Assembly: GCA_027422505.1 (NCBI GenBank)
Contig: JAPQWV010000680.1
Location: forward strand, 62,001 to 126,000
Length of the DNA: 64,000 nucleotides
Direction of reading: 5' to 3'
DNA from: Craterostigma plantagineum
Taxonomy: Eukaryota > Streptophyta > Magnoliopsida > Lamiales > Linderniaceae
The position numbers and the translations under genes are program-made. The notes under the pieces were generated by a model. The model did no database searches and was not told the DNA's origin. It saw only the letters and a list, made by a program, of their open reading frames with translations. Positions 34,482-46,621 of this stretch are shown here, one piece after another. Each line of letters opens with the position of its first letter. Within the stretch, counting starts at the first letter, position 1.

Positions 34482-34714
34482 GTGTTTCTGCTGCGTGTTG
34501 AGCAGAGAACATGCGCATGTATTGAAGTGAAAGCCAGTGTTATTTGAGGTGATGGTTCCATGTTTGAATTAAAGGTAAGAAGTTTTCTGAAAACCCATCT
34601 TTGAAGTTATTCTTTGTCGATGACTTGAGTGCTTGTTTTGCATGAAAGTGGAATCCATTAACGACTGCCGAGGATAACTTCCATTACCAAGTTAGGAACT
34701 TGTTTCCTCTTACC
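34482..34714 (+). other. 3' flank of the unknown-protein gene
   Basis: Presumed 3' UTR; nothing else seen. Confidence 0.4.
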
Positions 34715-34975
34715 CTGCTTGTTTGGTTAATTAGTTTATATTTGGAAGGGTTTAAGTAAGTAAGGGTGTGTATAAAACATGTTAATGTTAACAGATAAAA
34801 TACGTGTTTGGTTAGTGCGTTTAAATAAACACGTGTGAGGATGTGTGTTTATTTATACCGTCTACATTCTACATGGGTTTAGAGTTTCTTATATAATTCA
34901 TGGTTCAAATAAAACTAACAAATCATATCTTAAATTCACGTTTAGAATCATTAAACCCCCATCCAAACAAGCACT
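34715..34975. mobile_element. MITE with TGCTTGTTTGG termini
   Basis: Left CTGCTTGTTTGGTTAATTAG and right (reverse complement) GTGCTTGTTTGGATGGGGG form short terminal inverted repeats of the hAT/Harbinger-like 'TGTTTGG' kind. Length about 260 bp, no coding capacity. Target duplication unclear. Confidence 0.5.
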
Positions 34976-35229
34976 AAAATCTATGCATGTTATTAAATAA
35001 TTAATAATCTTATATATACAATGAAATGTACTTTGCTTCTTCTTGCGACCCGTGTCATTATTATATTAAACAAATAAAAAACAAAAAGAATAAATAATGG
35101 AAAAATCACCCACTAACAAAGTGGGAAACACTTTATTTTCATGTTAAACAGTTTAATGAATATTATTATTGGTATATAAGAATGTTATATTAATTACACA
35201 CATTTTACACCCGTGGAATGCACGCGCAT

Positions 35230-35862
35230 TGTTGGTCGGAAAGAAAAATATCGTTGGTTGATTTCCACCTTTTTCAACTCCTTGTTGAGACGCTTGTTGT
35301 AACGCACCCTCGCCTCGCAAATATCCACGAACGATAGACCCGAAATTAGATTGAACGGGAAAGAAAATATTCGAAGATTGTGCGAACACAATTTCCTTAA
35401 AACAGATTCGCTCCCTCACGTATGTGCTAGAGGTTTTGACGAGCGTCTGTTTCTCATGATACTTCGAAATCACGGCGTTCGTTTAGCACAAAAACGAAAC
35501 CGACGGCGAACGGAACAAGAGCGATATAGCAGAACCAATTTTGAGAGATATTCGTATTTTCTTTTCTTTCTATTTCTTATGTTTAATTCTTATGCTTAAT
35601 CACCTATTTATAGAACCCAAAATTTATTAAAGAAATATATTTTTTTAATTAGATGACATAATGTTTGAGTGGTTTTAACCAACTCCAACATTTAATCAAA
35701 GCCATTAACTTGAGGAGTGACTAGCCCCTACATGGGCCTTCTAGAAGTTGGGCCTTCTAGAAGTCGGGCCAGTTCGAAGCCCAATAATATTTAATTTCGA
35801 AGCCCAATTCCTCATTCACATAAATAATTTATAAAATCAACTATATTATAAATTTTCTAACA
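35230..35862 (-). repeat. 3' LTR of the copia element
   Basis: 633 bp, nearly identical to 43963-44587. Differences include a rearranged GGGCCTTCTAGAAG repeat block (35736-35775) and a few substitutions near the terminus. High LTR identity implies a fairly recent insertion. Confidence 0.9.
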
Positions 35863-36429
35863 ATCCCCCACATGAATGAGAATCGTCTGGTTAAAATTTC
35901 TGTTAATCTAATGATACTCCACATAGAGGATAGTATGTTTTACCATTTGAACTTCCTCCTTGTATGCACGCTTCGTTTACTGCAGTCTAGTAGAACGCGA
36001 TGTCTTTGAACTGTCCCGCTTTTCGTGTAAACGAACCCACGTACAATACACATAGATCATTTTTCTCTTGTTCCGTTCTCATGGTTTTGTCCAGTACGGT
36101 CATGGACACGTCCTGATTCTGCGAGGGATTTTAAAGAACTAAGCCTTTTCAGTTCTCCTTTGAAGCGGCCCCACTTCTCCCTAACATAGGTGACTTCTCA
36201 CGTCGCGAGTATTTTCTATCAATACTCTATGATAGTCATTAAAGCATCATAATGCTAGCCTTTTTCCGTCATTATTGTTTCTTGACAGGAATGGCCGGGG
36301 TTATGCCCACAGTGATACCAAATCCTAAGATTAGGTTGTCCCTTTGAACCTAGATCTTTCTCCAGTCACATAGGTAGGGTTTTCCTTCTTAGCACTTTTA
36401 TACTTTAAGGCTTTAAGCCCATCCCTTTC

Positions 36430-39400
36430 GTCAACCTTTCAACCGCATCTCTATTAAACCCTTTGGTTAGCGAACCCGCAATGTTATCCGTCGATTTCAC
36501 ATAATCAATCGAGATTACTCCAGTTGAGAGCAGTTGTCTAATGATATTATGTCGACGACGTATGTGTCTCTCGACTTACCATTATACATAGTACTCTGTG
36601 CTCGTTCAATAGCCGATTGGCTATCGCAGTGTATGCATATAGGCGGCACATGTTTTTCCCACTTAGGAATATCCTCCAAGAAATGGCGTAGCCATTCAGC
36701 TTCTTCTCCACATTTATCCAAGGTAAAGAACTCGGATTCCACAGTGGATCTCGCTATAACCGTTTGTTTCGAGGATTTCCACGACACAACAGCTCCAGTG
36801 AGTGTAAACACATAGCTGCTTGTGCTCTTAGAGTCCTTCATGTCAGATATCCAGTTCGCATCTGTGTAGCCTTCTAACACAGCCGGATATCGACCATAGT
36901 GTAATCCATAGTCTTGAGTATACCGTAAGTATCCCAAAACCCGTATTATAGCGGTCCAATGATCCGCACTCGGATTGCTCGTGTACGAACTCAGTTTGCT
37001 TATAGCATAAGCAATATCTGGCCTAGTACAACTCATTAGATACATCAAGCTTTCGATAATCCGGGAGTATTCTACTTGAGAAATAGCCTCGCCGCGATTT
37101 TTCGACAAATGAACGCTTCGATCTAATGGCGTTCTAGCAACACCAGAATCACCCTTGCAGAATTTGTCGAGAATTTTATCTACGTAATGATCTTGACTCA
37201 AAACAAGACCGTTACTCAGTCGTTTGATTCTAATTCCTAAAATCACGTCCGCAAGTCTCATATCTTTCATGTCAAATTTCGAATTTAACATATTCTTGGT
37301 AAACTTGACCATTTTGTCGTTACTACCAACAATGAGTATGTCGTCTACATACAGACATAAAATGGCGTAGTCATCGCATGTTTCCTTTGAGTAAACACAT
37401 TTATCGCTCTCATTGATTTTAAAGCCGTAGTTGATCATCGCGTGATCAAACTTTTCGTGCCACTTCTTAGGTGCTTGTTTCAAACCATACAAAGATTTGA
37501 TCAATCTACAAACTTTCTTTTCGGTTCCCGGAGCACTAAAATCCTCGGGTTGCTCCATATAGATTTCTTCGTCTAATTCACCTTTTAAGAAAGCTGTTTT
37601 GACATCCATTTGATGTACTTCCAAATTTTTTAAGGACGCGATAGCAAGTATTATCCTTATCGAATTTATTCTCGTCACAGGAGAATATGTGTCAAAATAA
37701 TCTAAGTCTTCCCGTTGCTTGTATCATTTGATAATAAGTCTGGCTTTTATACTTTTCCACAGACCCGTCTGGTCCCGTTTTCCTTTTAAAGATCCATTTT
37801 GATCCTAAAGGTTTACATCCCTTTGGGAGATCAACTAACTCTCAAGTATGATTCTGCAAAATAGAATCAATCTCGCTTCTTATGGCTTCTTTCCATAAAG
37901 GCCCATCCACGGAGCTCACTGCTTCGTCATAAGTCAGTGGTTCCTTTTCAATCAAATATGTAACAAAATCATCACCAAAAGATTTCTCTATTCGGGCACG
38001 CTTGCTTCGTCTCGGTTCATTTTCATGAACAATACTAGGAATCTCGGTTTCTATATCATCTCGTTTAGATGTACCGGATCCATCATCAGATTTACAAGGA
38101 AATACATTTTCAAAGAGACATGCATTCCTCGATTCCATGACCGTGTTCTTGTGTATATCCGAAATTTTCGAATCATATACAAGAAACTGATATGCCGTAC
38201 TATTGTGTGCATATCCTATGAAAATACAGTCCACCGTTTTAGGACCAATTTTCACCGCTTTAGGCGTAGGTACGGCTACCTTCGCCAAACACCCACACAT
38301 TCGCAAATGTTGGTACGAAAGCGTCTTACCTTTCCATAACTCATATGGAGTTTTATTCATTTTCTTTCGAGGTATTCTATTTAATAGATAATTACTCGTC
38401 AAGATAGCTTCGCCCCACATATTTGGCGGTAGACCTGAACTCAATAACATCGCATTCATCATTTCTTATGTGCGATTCTTTCTTTCGGCCACTCCGTTTG
38501 ATTGAGGTGACTACGGGGCGGTCACTTCATGGACGATACCATGTTCCACACAAAAGCTCCCAATTGGTGTTTCGTATTCCCTGTCTCGATCACTTCTCAA
38601 TCTTTTTATTTTCTTGCCGAGTTGCGTTTCAACTTCGGTTTTGTCGAGAACGAATTTCTCTAATGCTTCCTCTTTGCTCTTAAGCAAATATACATAGCAA
38701 TATTTGGTGCAATAGTCAATAAATGTTATTAAATATTTATTTCCACCACGTGTTAGAACGTATTTCAAATCACATAGATCGCTACGAATCAATTCAAGCG
38801 GTTCGGTACTTCTTGCTACCGAGGGAAAGACGATCTCGTCATTTTTGCTTCAACGCAACTTTTGCATTTATATTTTGAATTAATTTCGAATGTTGGAATA
38901 TGTTCCATGTTAATTAATCGACGTATCGATTCAAAATTAACGTGACATAACTACCGTGCCACAAATTGGAAGATTCAAGCAAGTAAACAGAAGAACGTTT
39001 TTCATTCTCATTTACAATAGTCATTACATTGAGCTTGAACAAACCATCACAGGCGTAGCCTTTTCCAACAAACACGCCCGACTTAGACAATTGTCGGGTT
39101 CAATAACAATACGAAAACTATGCTTGTTCAACAAGAATCCCGAAATCAGATTTTTTTGTATCTTCGGAATGTATAACACATCTTTCAGCGTCAATACTTT
39201 CTCGGAAGTCATTTTGAGCAGCACGCTTTCTTTACCCTCGACGGTAGCAGTAGTCGAGTTGCCCATGTAGACCTTTTCTCCTTCAACCGGCTCACAGTGT
39301 AGAGAAGAATCTATGGTTCGTGCACACATGACGTGTAGCACCGGTATCGATCCACCATTCTTGTGGATTCGACCCAATCATGTTTACCTCCGAGATCACC

Positions 39401-39703
39401 GCGACAAGATTCATCTCGTCAACCTCCTTGCTAATGTCTCTCACCATGTTGCTCATGGCTCCTTTTAGGAAGGCGAGTCCGACGACTTGTGGCCAATTTG
39501 CCGCAGTTGAAGCATTTTCCCTTGAACTTATAGTTCGGCTTAGCGACGCCTCCGGTCGCCCCAATTTTCGCTTTGGATTTAACCGCGCCTTTGCCCTTTT
39601 TAGAGCTATGCTCCACCACGTTTACTTTCGGTTCAAATGAGCTTGACACTCTCTTTTCCAACCTTTTGTTGTCTTCTTCTATTCGAAGTCTAACAATCAT
39701 ATC
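36430..39703 (-). pseudogene. copia gag 3' end and pol polyprotein (PR-INT-RT-RH)
   Basis: In minus-strand order: gag end with a damaged zinc knuckle (KCFNCGK), protease motif WWIDTGATRHVC (about 39340-39375), GAG pre-integrase Cys/His region, integrase with DLCDLK, RSDRDREYE and SPQSNGVAERKNRT (about 38460-38800), then RT ([44 protein letters not shown]) and RNase H ([22 protein letters not shown]) at 36515-37678. Integrase is interrupted by TAG after VTAP and TAA after KNRT; further breaks lie at about 37680-37850 and 39470-39560. The order PR-INT-RT-RH defines Ty1/copia. Confidence 0.9.
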
Positions 39704-39708
39704 CTCCA

Positions 39709-42700
39709 TGTAGCGCCCCGTTTCCTTTTCCATATTGCGCAACAATTACATTTTTCCTATTTTTTTGTTTTTCTTTTCCTTTCATAACTATTCCTTTTGA
39801 ACATAAATGGGGACGTACATCTATCTATTCACTCTCATACATAATGCAACATAATCATTTTAGTATCATACCACCTTAAACTATATGCAATTATAAACTA
39901 TGGGGAGTAGGATAAGAGTGTAGCCGACCAACCTTGAATCCATGCTTTCGTATGTGAATGTGTTCTAAGTAGCCTGTTAAATATCTACAACACTGTAAAA
40001 CAACTATTCAGAGTATGATCGCAACATGTTATTCCATAACATATAATAATGAAATTGTAATCATAAATCAATTTATTTCCCGTAACTATCGTAACATCCT
40101 ATTCATATACCCATCATGCTCGTTCATATAGCCATTTGTCATAAGATCCGTAAATCGTTTGCCATTATATAAATCCATCACATATCGTTGTCCATATCAG
40201 ATTCGTAGATCAAACGTAAAATCCATACAATCATATATTCTTTCACATAACCGTCACGTAACCATAGTCCACATATCCAATCATATGACCTATAAGTCAA
40301 TGCAATTCTATATGATCATTTTCTTTTGATACTCCCGTTATAGACTAGCTAGACTCGTATCGTAGGCCCGTCGGCGCCCACGCATGGGACTCTATAACCA
40401 TATCGTAATCCCCCGATTTGTAGGGATACGTATTGCCTGTACAGGACTCTAAAAGATCCCCCGATTTGTAGGGATATATGCCGTAACATCCGTATCATAC
40501 CATCCGTGTCGTCCGATGTCATAGCAGTCATAACGGTTTCTCTGTTCATTATTACGTGCATGCAAATGCTATGCACATATCCTTGTCTCAGATATCGTAT
40601 AAATCTATTAAATCACCTTTGTCACATAGGCACATTACGGCATATAAGCCCAGTCAATCCATATAACACGTATATCATAGAAATCAATAAATTCATATAA
40701 AGCATATAAGCACATAAACACATAAAACGGAATACATGTTGCATATCATACTCATAGGTTTCGCCTATTTTCTTCGTTCGCTTAATCGACCTTGTCCTTG
40801 CCCTTATCGGACTCCTGACCTTCACAATTATTTTATCCGTAAATATGAAATTCCTATAATGACATGCGTGCGTGATATATATGCATGCTTATTATGCATG
40901 ATCGTTCTATCCATACCTTTATCAGAAACCCTAATTTATTTTATATCAAACCCTTATTAAAATTTCTTATATCCGTATCACAATTCTCTTTATTTTAAAA
41001 TTGTATATTAAAATCTTTTAATGTATTTCGATATCGCACCTCGATATTCATCTAACTCGAGATCACATGTCGAGATACTGTTTCACTTATTGGTCTCGAG
41101 ATTTTATTCTTTAAATATCGAAATATCTCGAGATCAAATCTTGTAATAATAATATTCGACTTCTTAATCTCGAGATTCTCCTTTCTAAATGTCGAATTGT
41201 TTCGAGATTAACTCTTAGTACATCTCGAGATTATACCTCGAAATCTCCTTAATTCCTACCAATTTCGACATCTAATAATTCGAGGTTTCTTAGATTTTGG
41301 CAACTCCTCAAATGGTTGCGAAATTACCTATATATATAATAAGATAAGATGTCGAAACCTCAATTAGTAAGTAACTTATATGGAGAACCTAACTAGTGAC
41401 TATATAATAAAGTAAGATATCGAAGTCTTTAATCTATCTCGAGATTACATCTCGAGCTTTACCAAATAAAGAGTGTCGAAAACTTTATGCCCATCATCAT
41501 TGCCGAAAAGTTTCAATTGTCAAAATCATTTATGCTTGTATCGAAAACATTGTATATCAAAGTAAATGCCGAAAGCCTTTCCAATAAAATAAAGTAAACA
41601 ATATCCAAAACCTTAGCCTTCACGAAAATCTCCATTTACAATATCGAAAACGTAGAATATTGATCATTGAAATGCTAAAAATATTCCTACAACCAACGTC
41701 TTATTCCAACCTGAAAATACTTAAACTGTTATTAATACGTTCCACTATCAAAAATCATCCAAATCATATATGTCTTCTGAAAATTTTCAAGCTTCAAGAA
41801 CAACATATAATCAAAGTTATTGAAAACTTTAGATTTTAATGAAATTTCCAAATTTAAATGCCAAAACCCTAAGATGCTTAATCCTTAAGACGTTATCTAA
41901 TCGGCAACAATACTTCAATGAAAATCTCTGAATCGAGATTCTGAAATTCTTAACCTTTCAAATGTTCGAGATGTTCATATATCGAAAACTACCTATTCAA
42001 AATACTAAAATCTGTCAAGATATTTCTTTTCTTTAGAAGACTTAAACTCCTTCCAAACCCTAATATATTCTAACACTGGAAAATCGTTCCAATAAATAAA
42101 TATACCCCTTTGATATCGATCTGGGAAAAGAAAAACCTAACATACATATAGGTATAAAGTCACGAAATATCTCTTATGCTTTAACGAGTATACTTAGTCC
42201 ACAGAAATTTCTATATGTGCATATGTATGTCACGAAAATTAAAATTTCCTCACCAACAGTCCTAGAAAGATTTGTGTCTGTTTAACGATCCTCCTTCTCT
42301 TCGCTAAAAGTATTCTATTCTTATTTCTCGAGAGGTTTTCATTAAATGATAGTATGTTAAGGATGTATACTTTAAATGGTGATTAGACAAGTAGGTGACA
42401 AGTATTACCTCTCATGCTAAGTAATCTTTGCACTTATCTCTTTTCCTATCAAAAACTTTTATTCCCTCTAAGCTCCTTGTCGAAAACCTTACCTTATTCT
42501 TTTGACTATCGAGAACTTCTTTAGAGCTCATATAGAAAACATATCGATATTTGCTTAGTTTCTTTCTTCTCGTTATTTCAAGTATTCTAGGTACTTTTCT
42601 TTCACACACACATAATAATATTTAGATACACGTAGACTTTACTTATTGTTTTTAGGGTTAAATGGCTTAATCATACTTTTTGTTTTCTAAATGAATTCCA

Positions 42701-43300
42701 CGTGTTAACATCTTTGGGTTATATTACTAGTTAACTTATATTTGTATGGAAAAATATTATTTCCCTTAGCTTTTTGTCGAAAACTTTGGAAGATTTAGTT
42801 TTTATCATAGCCTTTCCACCAATGATATTTATTTCTATTTTGGTGATCATAAAAAGCCCCAACCGGAAACTTTATGCTTATAGTACCGAAACCCTTAAAA
42901 AATGCGAAAACATAGCCTCTTATCATATTTTTCGTAACATCCTATGTCGAGAATTATAATCTCGTAACTCATTTCACTTTCGCAAATTCTCCTACCTTCA
43001 ATTCACACATTCGAAACTATTATACTTTGAAATTTCCTTATTTTCAAAATCTATTTATTTTGATAATCATATAAACTTAAACTTTTAATTTCCATAATCA
43101 TTGTCTTTTAAAAATTACTAATTCGAAATTATCTCTAGATATATATATATATATATATTTACTTATTTATTTACTTCAACTATTATTTCTTTATCGAAAC
43201 TTATAGTTGCTTTAGCCAACTATTCTTATAACTTAAACATATATCATGAAATTATTATACCAATGCATGAAATTATGAGGTGAAGTTTCTGTTCCTGACA
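39709..43300 (+). mobile_element. 3.6-kb solo LTR (probably Ty3/gypsy) nested in copia gag
   Basis: Begins TGTAGCGCCCCGTTTCC and ends TTCTGTTCCTGACA, flanked by an exact 5-bp repeat CTCCA (39704-39708 and 43301-43305). Removing it restores the copia gag frame (minus strand KRKEMSLE|DMIVRLRIEE), so the boundaries are certain. 3592 bp with no protein domain and no second LTR inside. The TGTAGCGCCCCG start and the length suggest a chromovirus (Tekay/Del-like) LTR; this is inference. The stretch 41030-41480 is rich in TCTCGAGATT-like motifs. Confidence 0.85.
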
Positions 43301-43305
43301 CTCCA

Positions 43306-43931
43306 AAGACATCTCCTTGCGCTTATGCTTGAGATAGTTTTTGAAGTCCTTCCAACCCGACGACAGCTTCTCAATGATAGCAGCGACTTGGAAAGATTCG
43401 CTCAGAACCATTCGTTCTGCATGGATCTCGTGCAAGATCAATTGGATCTCTTGCACTTGACTGATCGCAGTCTTGGAATCGACCATCTTATAATCAAGGA
43501 ACCGTCCGACAACAAATTTCTTTGTGCCGGCATCCTCAGTTTTATATTTTCGGTCTAACGATTTCCACAATTCCTTAGCCGTAGCGACCGCACCATACAC
43601 GTTGTACAGAGTATCGCTTAGGGCATTTAGGATGTAATTGCGGCACAAGAAGTCAGAATGCTTCCATGCATCAACCGCATTTACCACCTCAACATCCGTC
43701 TCACCTTCGTTAACCTTCGCTCGACCTCTTTCAGGTAGGTGGCCAGCTTCAGCGTGGTGAGGTAGAATAGCATCTTCTGCTGCCATCTCTTGAACGTAGA
43801 GGCAGTCCCCGCAAACTTCTCGGGCTTTCCAAGTGGCTAACTGGTACGGTTGGTCGCATTAAGGTAGGCACGGCGTTGGTGTGAACCGCGTTCTTGTCTT
43901 CGTTCTGGTTTGAGTTGTGGCTGTCCGACAT
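43306..43931 (-). pseudogene. copia gag 5' part (UBN2-type)
   Basis: Starts MSDSHNSNQNEDKNAV only about 30 nt after the 5' LTR. The gag core (WKHSDFLCRNYILNALSDTL, AKELWKSLDRKYKTEDAG, IIEKLSSGWKDFKNYLKHKR) is clear. Frame changes occur near 43830 (HLESP to KPEKFAGTAS) and near 43735. Coding then continues across the nested solo LTR at 39703. Confidence 0.85.
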
Positions 43932-43962
43932 CTTCGTGGGATCGTAGAATCTGTTTTAAGAT

Positions 43963-44587
43963 TGTTGGCCGGAAAGAAAATTGGCTGATTTCAACCTTTT
44001 CAACTCCTTGTTGAGAAGCTTGTTGTAATGCACCCTCGCCTCGCAAATATCCACGAACGATAGACCCGAAATTAGATTGAACGGGAAAGAAAATATTCGA
44101 AGATTGTGCGAACACAATTTCCTTAAAACAGATTCGCTCCCTCACGTATGTGCTAGAGGTTTTGACGAGCGTCTGTTTCCCATGATACTTCGAAATCACG
44201 GCGTTCGTTTAGCACAAAAACGAAACCGACGGCGAACGGAACAAGAGCGATATAGCAGAACCAATTTTGAGAGATATTCGTATTTTCTTTTCTTTCTATT
44301 TCTTATGTTTAATTCTTATGCTTAATCACCTATTTATAGAACCCAAAATTTATTAAAGAAATATATTTTTTTAATTAGATGACATAATGTTTGAGTGGTT
44401 TTAACCAACTCCAACATTTAATCAAAGCCATTAACTTGAGGAGTGACTAGCCTTCTAGAAGTTGGACCTTCTAGAAGTCGTGCCATTTTTGGGCCAGTTC
44501 GAAGCCCAATAATATTTAATTTCGAAGCGCAATTCCTCATTCACATAAATAATTTATAAAATCAACTATATTATAAATTTTCTAACA
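43963..44587 (-). repeat. 5' LTR of the copia element
   Basis: 625 bp, partner of 35230-35862. The sequence just inside it on the minus strand (ATCTTAAAACAGATTC) lacks the usual TGGTATCAGAGC primer-binding site for initiator-Met tRNA. Confidence 0.9.
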
Positions 44588-45006
44588 GCCATAAAACAAG
44601 AGGGCATTAATCAATAATAATGATAATATTATAATGTCTATACTTCCCTATAAATAAGGGAAGTGATCCAATGTCGATACGACATGGAGAAATTTGAATT
44701 TTTTGTGAAATGTTGAAAATCTAATAGAATTGTTCTCCTCGTCCTCGTGGACATGACGAAAGAAACCACTCCTTTCTTTTGCCTTAATTTCCACACTTAC
44801 TATATCTACAAGCTATTTCATCGAAAACTATTAATAACAACCAAAACTCTTCACCACCACGATCGGGGGAGCATACGACAACTCTCCACAAGGAGCTCGT
44901 GGGTTTAGGACGGAACAAATTGAACCAAGATATTAGTTCCGTGGGGATTTGATAATCATCCCATAGTTGACACCAAAGTCCGCATGAACTTAATCTTGTT
45001 TGAAGA
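44588..45006 (-). other. Presumed 3' UTR/flank of PPCK
   Basis: No gene recognised between the copia 5' LTR and the PPCK stop codon. Confidence 0.4.
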
Positions 45007-45976
45007 CTAAGGCGATGTTACTGACGCGTTGTTAACTATCCATGGATGCCCTGAAAAAAATTGAAACAAAAATTAGATAAAACAATAACAATCATCATAA
45101 TACAAATGATGATATAATTTACTTGGGCAAGAAGTTAACATTGCTAATAAAAAGAATAATTAAATACTCACTCAATACTTGTTCGGCTGATAACCTTCTA
45201 GAAGGATCCCTGCACATCATCTTCCTCAACAAGTCCTTCGCCTCGGAAGAAATCGACCCGAAGATACTAGTCGGAAACCTCAGCCTACCCTTCAACACGG
45301 CCTCAAATATCTCCGCCGCGCTTTCGCCGTCGAACGGCGGAGAACCGGTCAACATCACGTACAGCACTACGCCGGCGCTCCAAACGTCCACCTTCTCGTC
45401 GTACTCCATCCCCATCAGAACCTCAGGCGCCACGTAGTACGGCGTCCCCACCACTCCGCTCATCATCCGACGATCGCACGCCCCGAAAACCTCCGCCGAC
45501 CCGAAATCGGCCAGCTTGACCCTCCCGCGCGAGTCGAAAAGCACGTTGTCAGGCTTCAGATCTCGGTGCGCCACGCCCAATCCGTGGCAGTGCGCCACCG
45601 CCGACATCAGCTGTCTCGCGATCGACGCCGCTTCCGCCTCGGAGAGTCGCGACGCGGCGGAGATCCGATCGTACAGATCTCCTCCGTCGCACAGGTCGGT
45701 CACCATGATCAGGTAATCCTCGTCCTCGAAAACGTCGTGGAGGCGCAGCGTGTGCGGCGACGACGGCTGCAGCGCGCGTGACAATAGGTGCAGAATCTTG
45801 GGCTCGATTTCGAGGCAGCGCAGGTCGGTGGGGTCCACCAGCGAAGGCTTGTATACGGCCTTGCAGGCGTACGACGCGCCCGTCGCCGGGTCGTAGCAGC
45901 GGTTCACGACGCCGAACCGGCCGCGGCCGAGCTCCTCCAAGATTTCGTAATGGGTTTTTCTGAAGGCTTCGCACAT
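45007..45976 (-). CDS. PPCK: Phosphoenolpyruvate carboxylase kinase
   Basis: Two exons (45172-45976, 45007-45050), 282 aa, with the intron splitting Arg of LRHPWIV near the C-terminus, where PPCK genes have it. All kinase landmarks are present: glycine loop GRGRFGVVNRC, Lys in YACKAVYK, HRDLKPDN, DFGSAE, APEVL, DVWSAGVVLYVML. The protein is almost only a kinase domain, with no EF hands or autoinhibitory segment, which separates PPCK from the related CDPKs. It phosphorylates the N-terminal Ser of PEP carboxylase, relieving malate inhibition; activity is set by transcript level (light, circadian, phosphate). The coding region is GC-rich compared with its surroundings. Confidence 0.93.
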
Positions 45977-46605
45977 TCTAAAAGGTATGTGTAATATGAT
46001 TCGATTTTCTTTGATCTTCTTCTCTGTTTTTGTTTTGTTTCTTCTGTTTTCTGCTCTGCGTATGTGTATTTCTTGGTTTCTGGTTTACGAGGGTTTTATA
46101 TTTAAAGGAGAGATTAGCGATGGTTTGTGGAATTTGGGATATATATATAATAGAATAATAATATATTTATTCAATTTCAATGTGTGTTTGCGTGTCCTCT
46201 GTGTGAGGCACCTAATAAGGAATATTCCGAGTGTCGAAGGGACTATTAAGGTTGTTTTCCGCCGGACAGTTAGGCATTTATTTATTTTACATGGTTTGGG
46301 GATTTATTAGAGTTCACGTCGTTTATGTCAATGGTCATTGGTGTGTTTTGCGGAATTAAAGGAAATATTTAAATTACAATATATGCCCATCCTTTAAACA
46401 TTATTTATATATTTCTTTATATATATTTAATATCTGAGAAATTATCTCTAAATATTGTACTCCCTAACTTTTGGGACGATTCATGTGAGCTAGGTAAGAC
46501 TTTCCATGTGGATGCATAGTGACGGTAAGATTTAAGAACGTGTAGAAGATGAATCTTTTATTGACTTTTGAAATTTAAAAGTGGACTTTGAAATAACTGT
46601 TTTCG
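45977..46605 (-). promoter_or_regulatory. PPCK upstream region
   Basis: AT-rich flank of the PPCK start. A TATATTTATTCAA-like stretch lies at about 46160. No gene recognised; the retroposon at 46622 ends it. Confidence 0.4.
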
Positions 46606-46621
46606 AATTGTGCCATTTATT

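Larger units (their letters stand above)
35230..44587 (-). mobile_element. Ty1/copia LTR retrotransposon, degenerate, with nested solo LTR
   Basis: Two closely similar direct repeats of about 630 bp, both TGTT...AACA on the plus strand (TGTTAG...CAACA on the minus), frame gag, protease, integrase, reverse transcriptase and RNase H in copia order on the minus strand. A polypurine tract (minus GTGGGGGAT, 35863-35871) directly precedes the 3' LTR. Length is 9358 bp, of which 3597 bp is a later insertion (39709-43300 plus target duplication); the original element was about 5.76 kb. Flanks CGCAT and GCCAT match at only three of five positions, so the target duplication is unconvincing. All reading frames contain stops or shifts. 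Confidence 0.93.

Noticed and set aside
35351..35599. Small open frames repeated in both copia LTRs (also 44077-44325)
   Set aside because: Found twice only because the LTR is duplicated; no known protein features.
35225..44592. 5-bp target duplication of the copia element
   Set aside because: Flanks CGCAT and GCCAT agree at only three of five positions; not claimed.
45007..45976. Calcium-dependent protein kinase
   Set aside because: The kinase domain resembles CDPKs, but there is no autoinhibitory segment or EF hands and the 282-aa length and intron position fit PPCK.
46445..46480. Another Stowaway MITE (TACTCCCTAACTTTTGGGAC)
   Set aside because: Only one end-like fragment, no inverted partner or TA-bounded element found.
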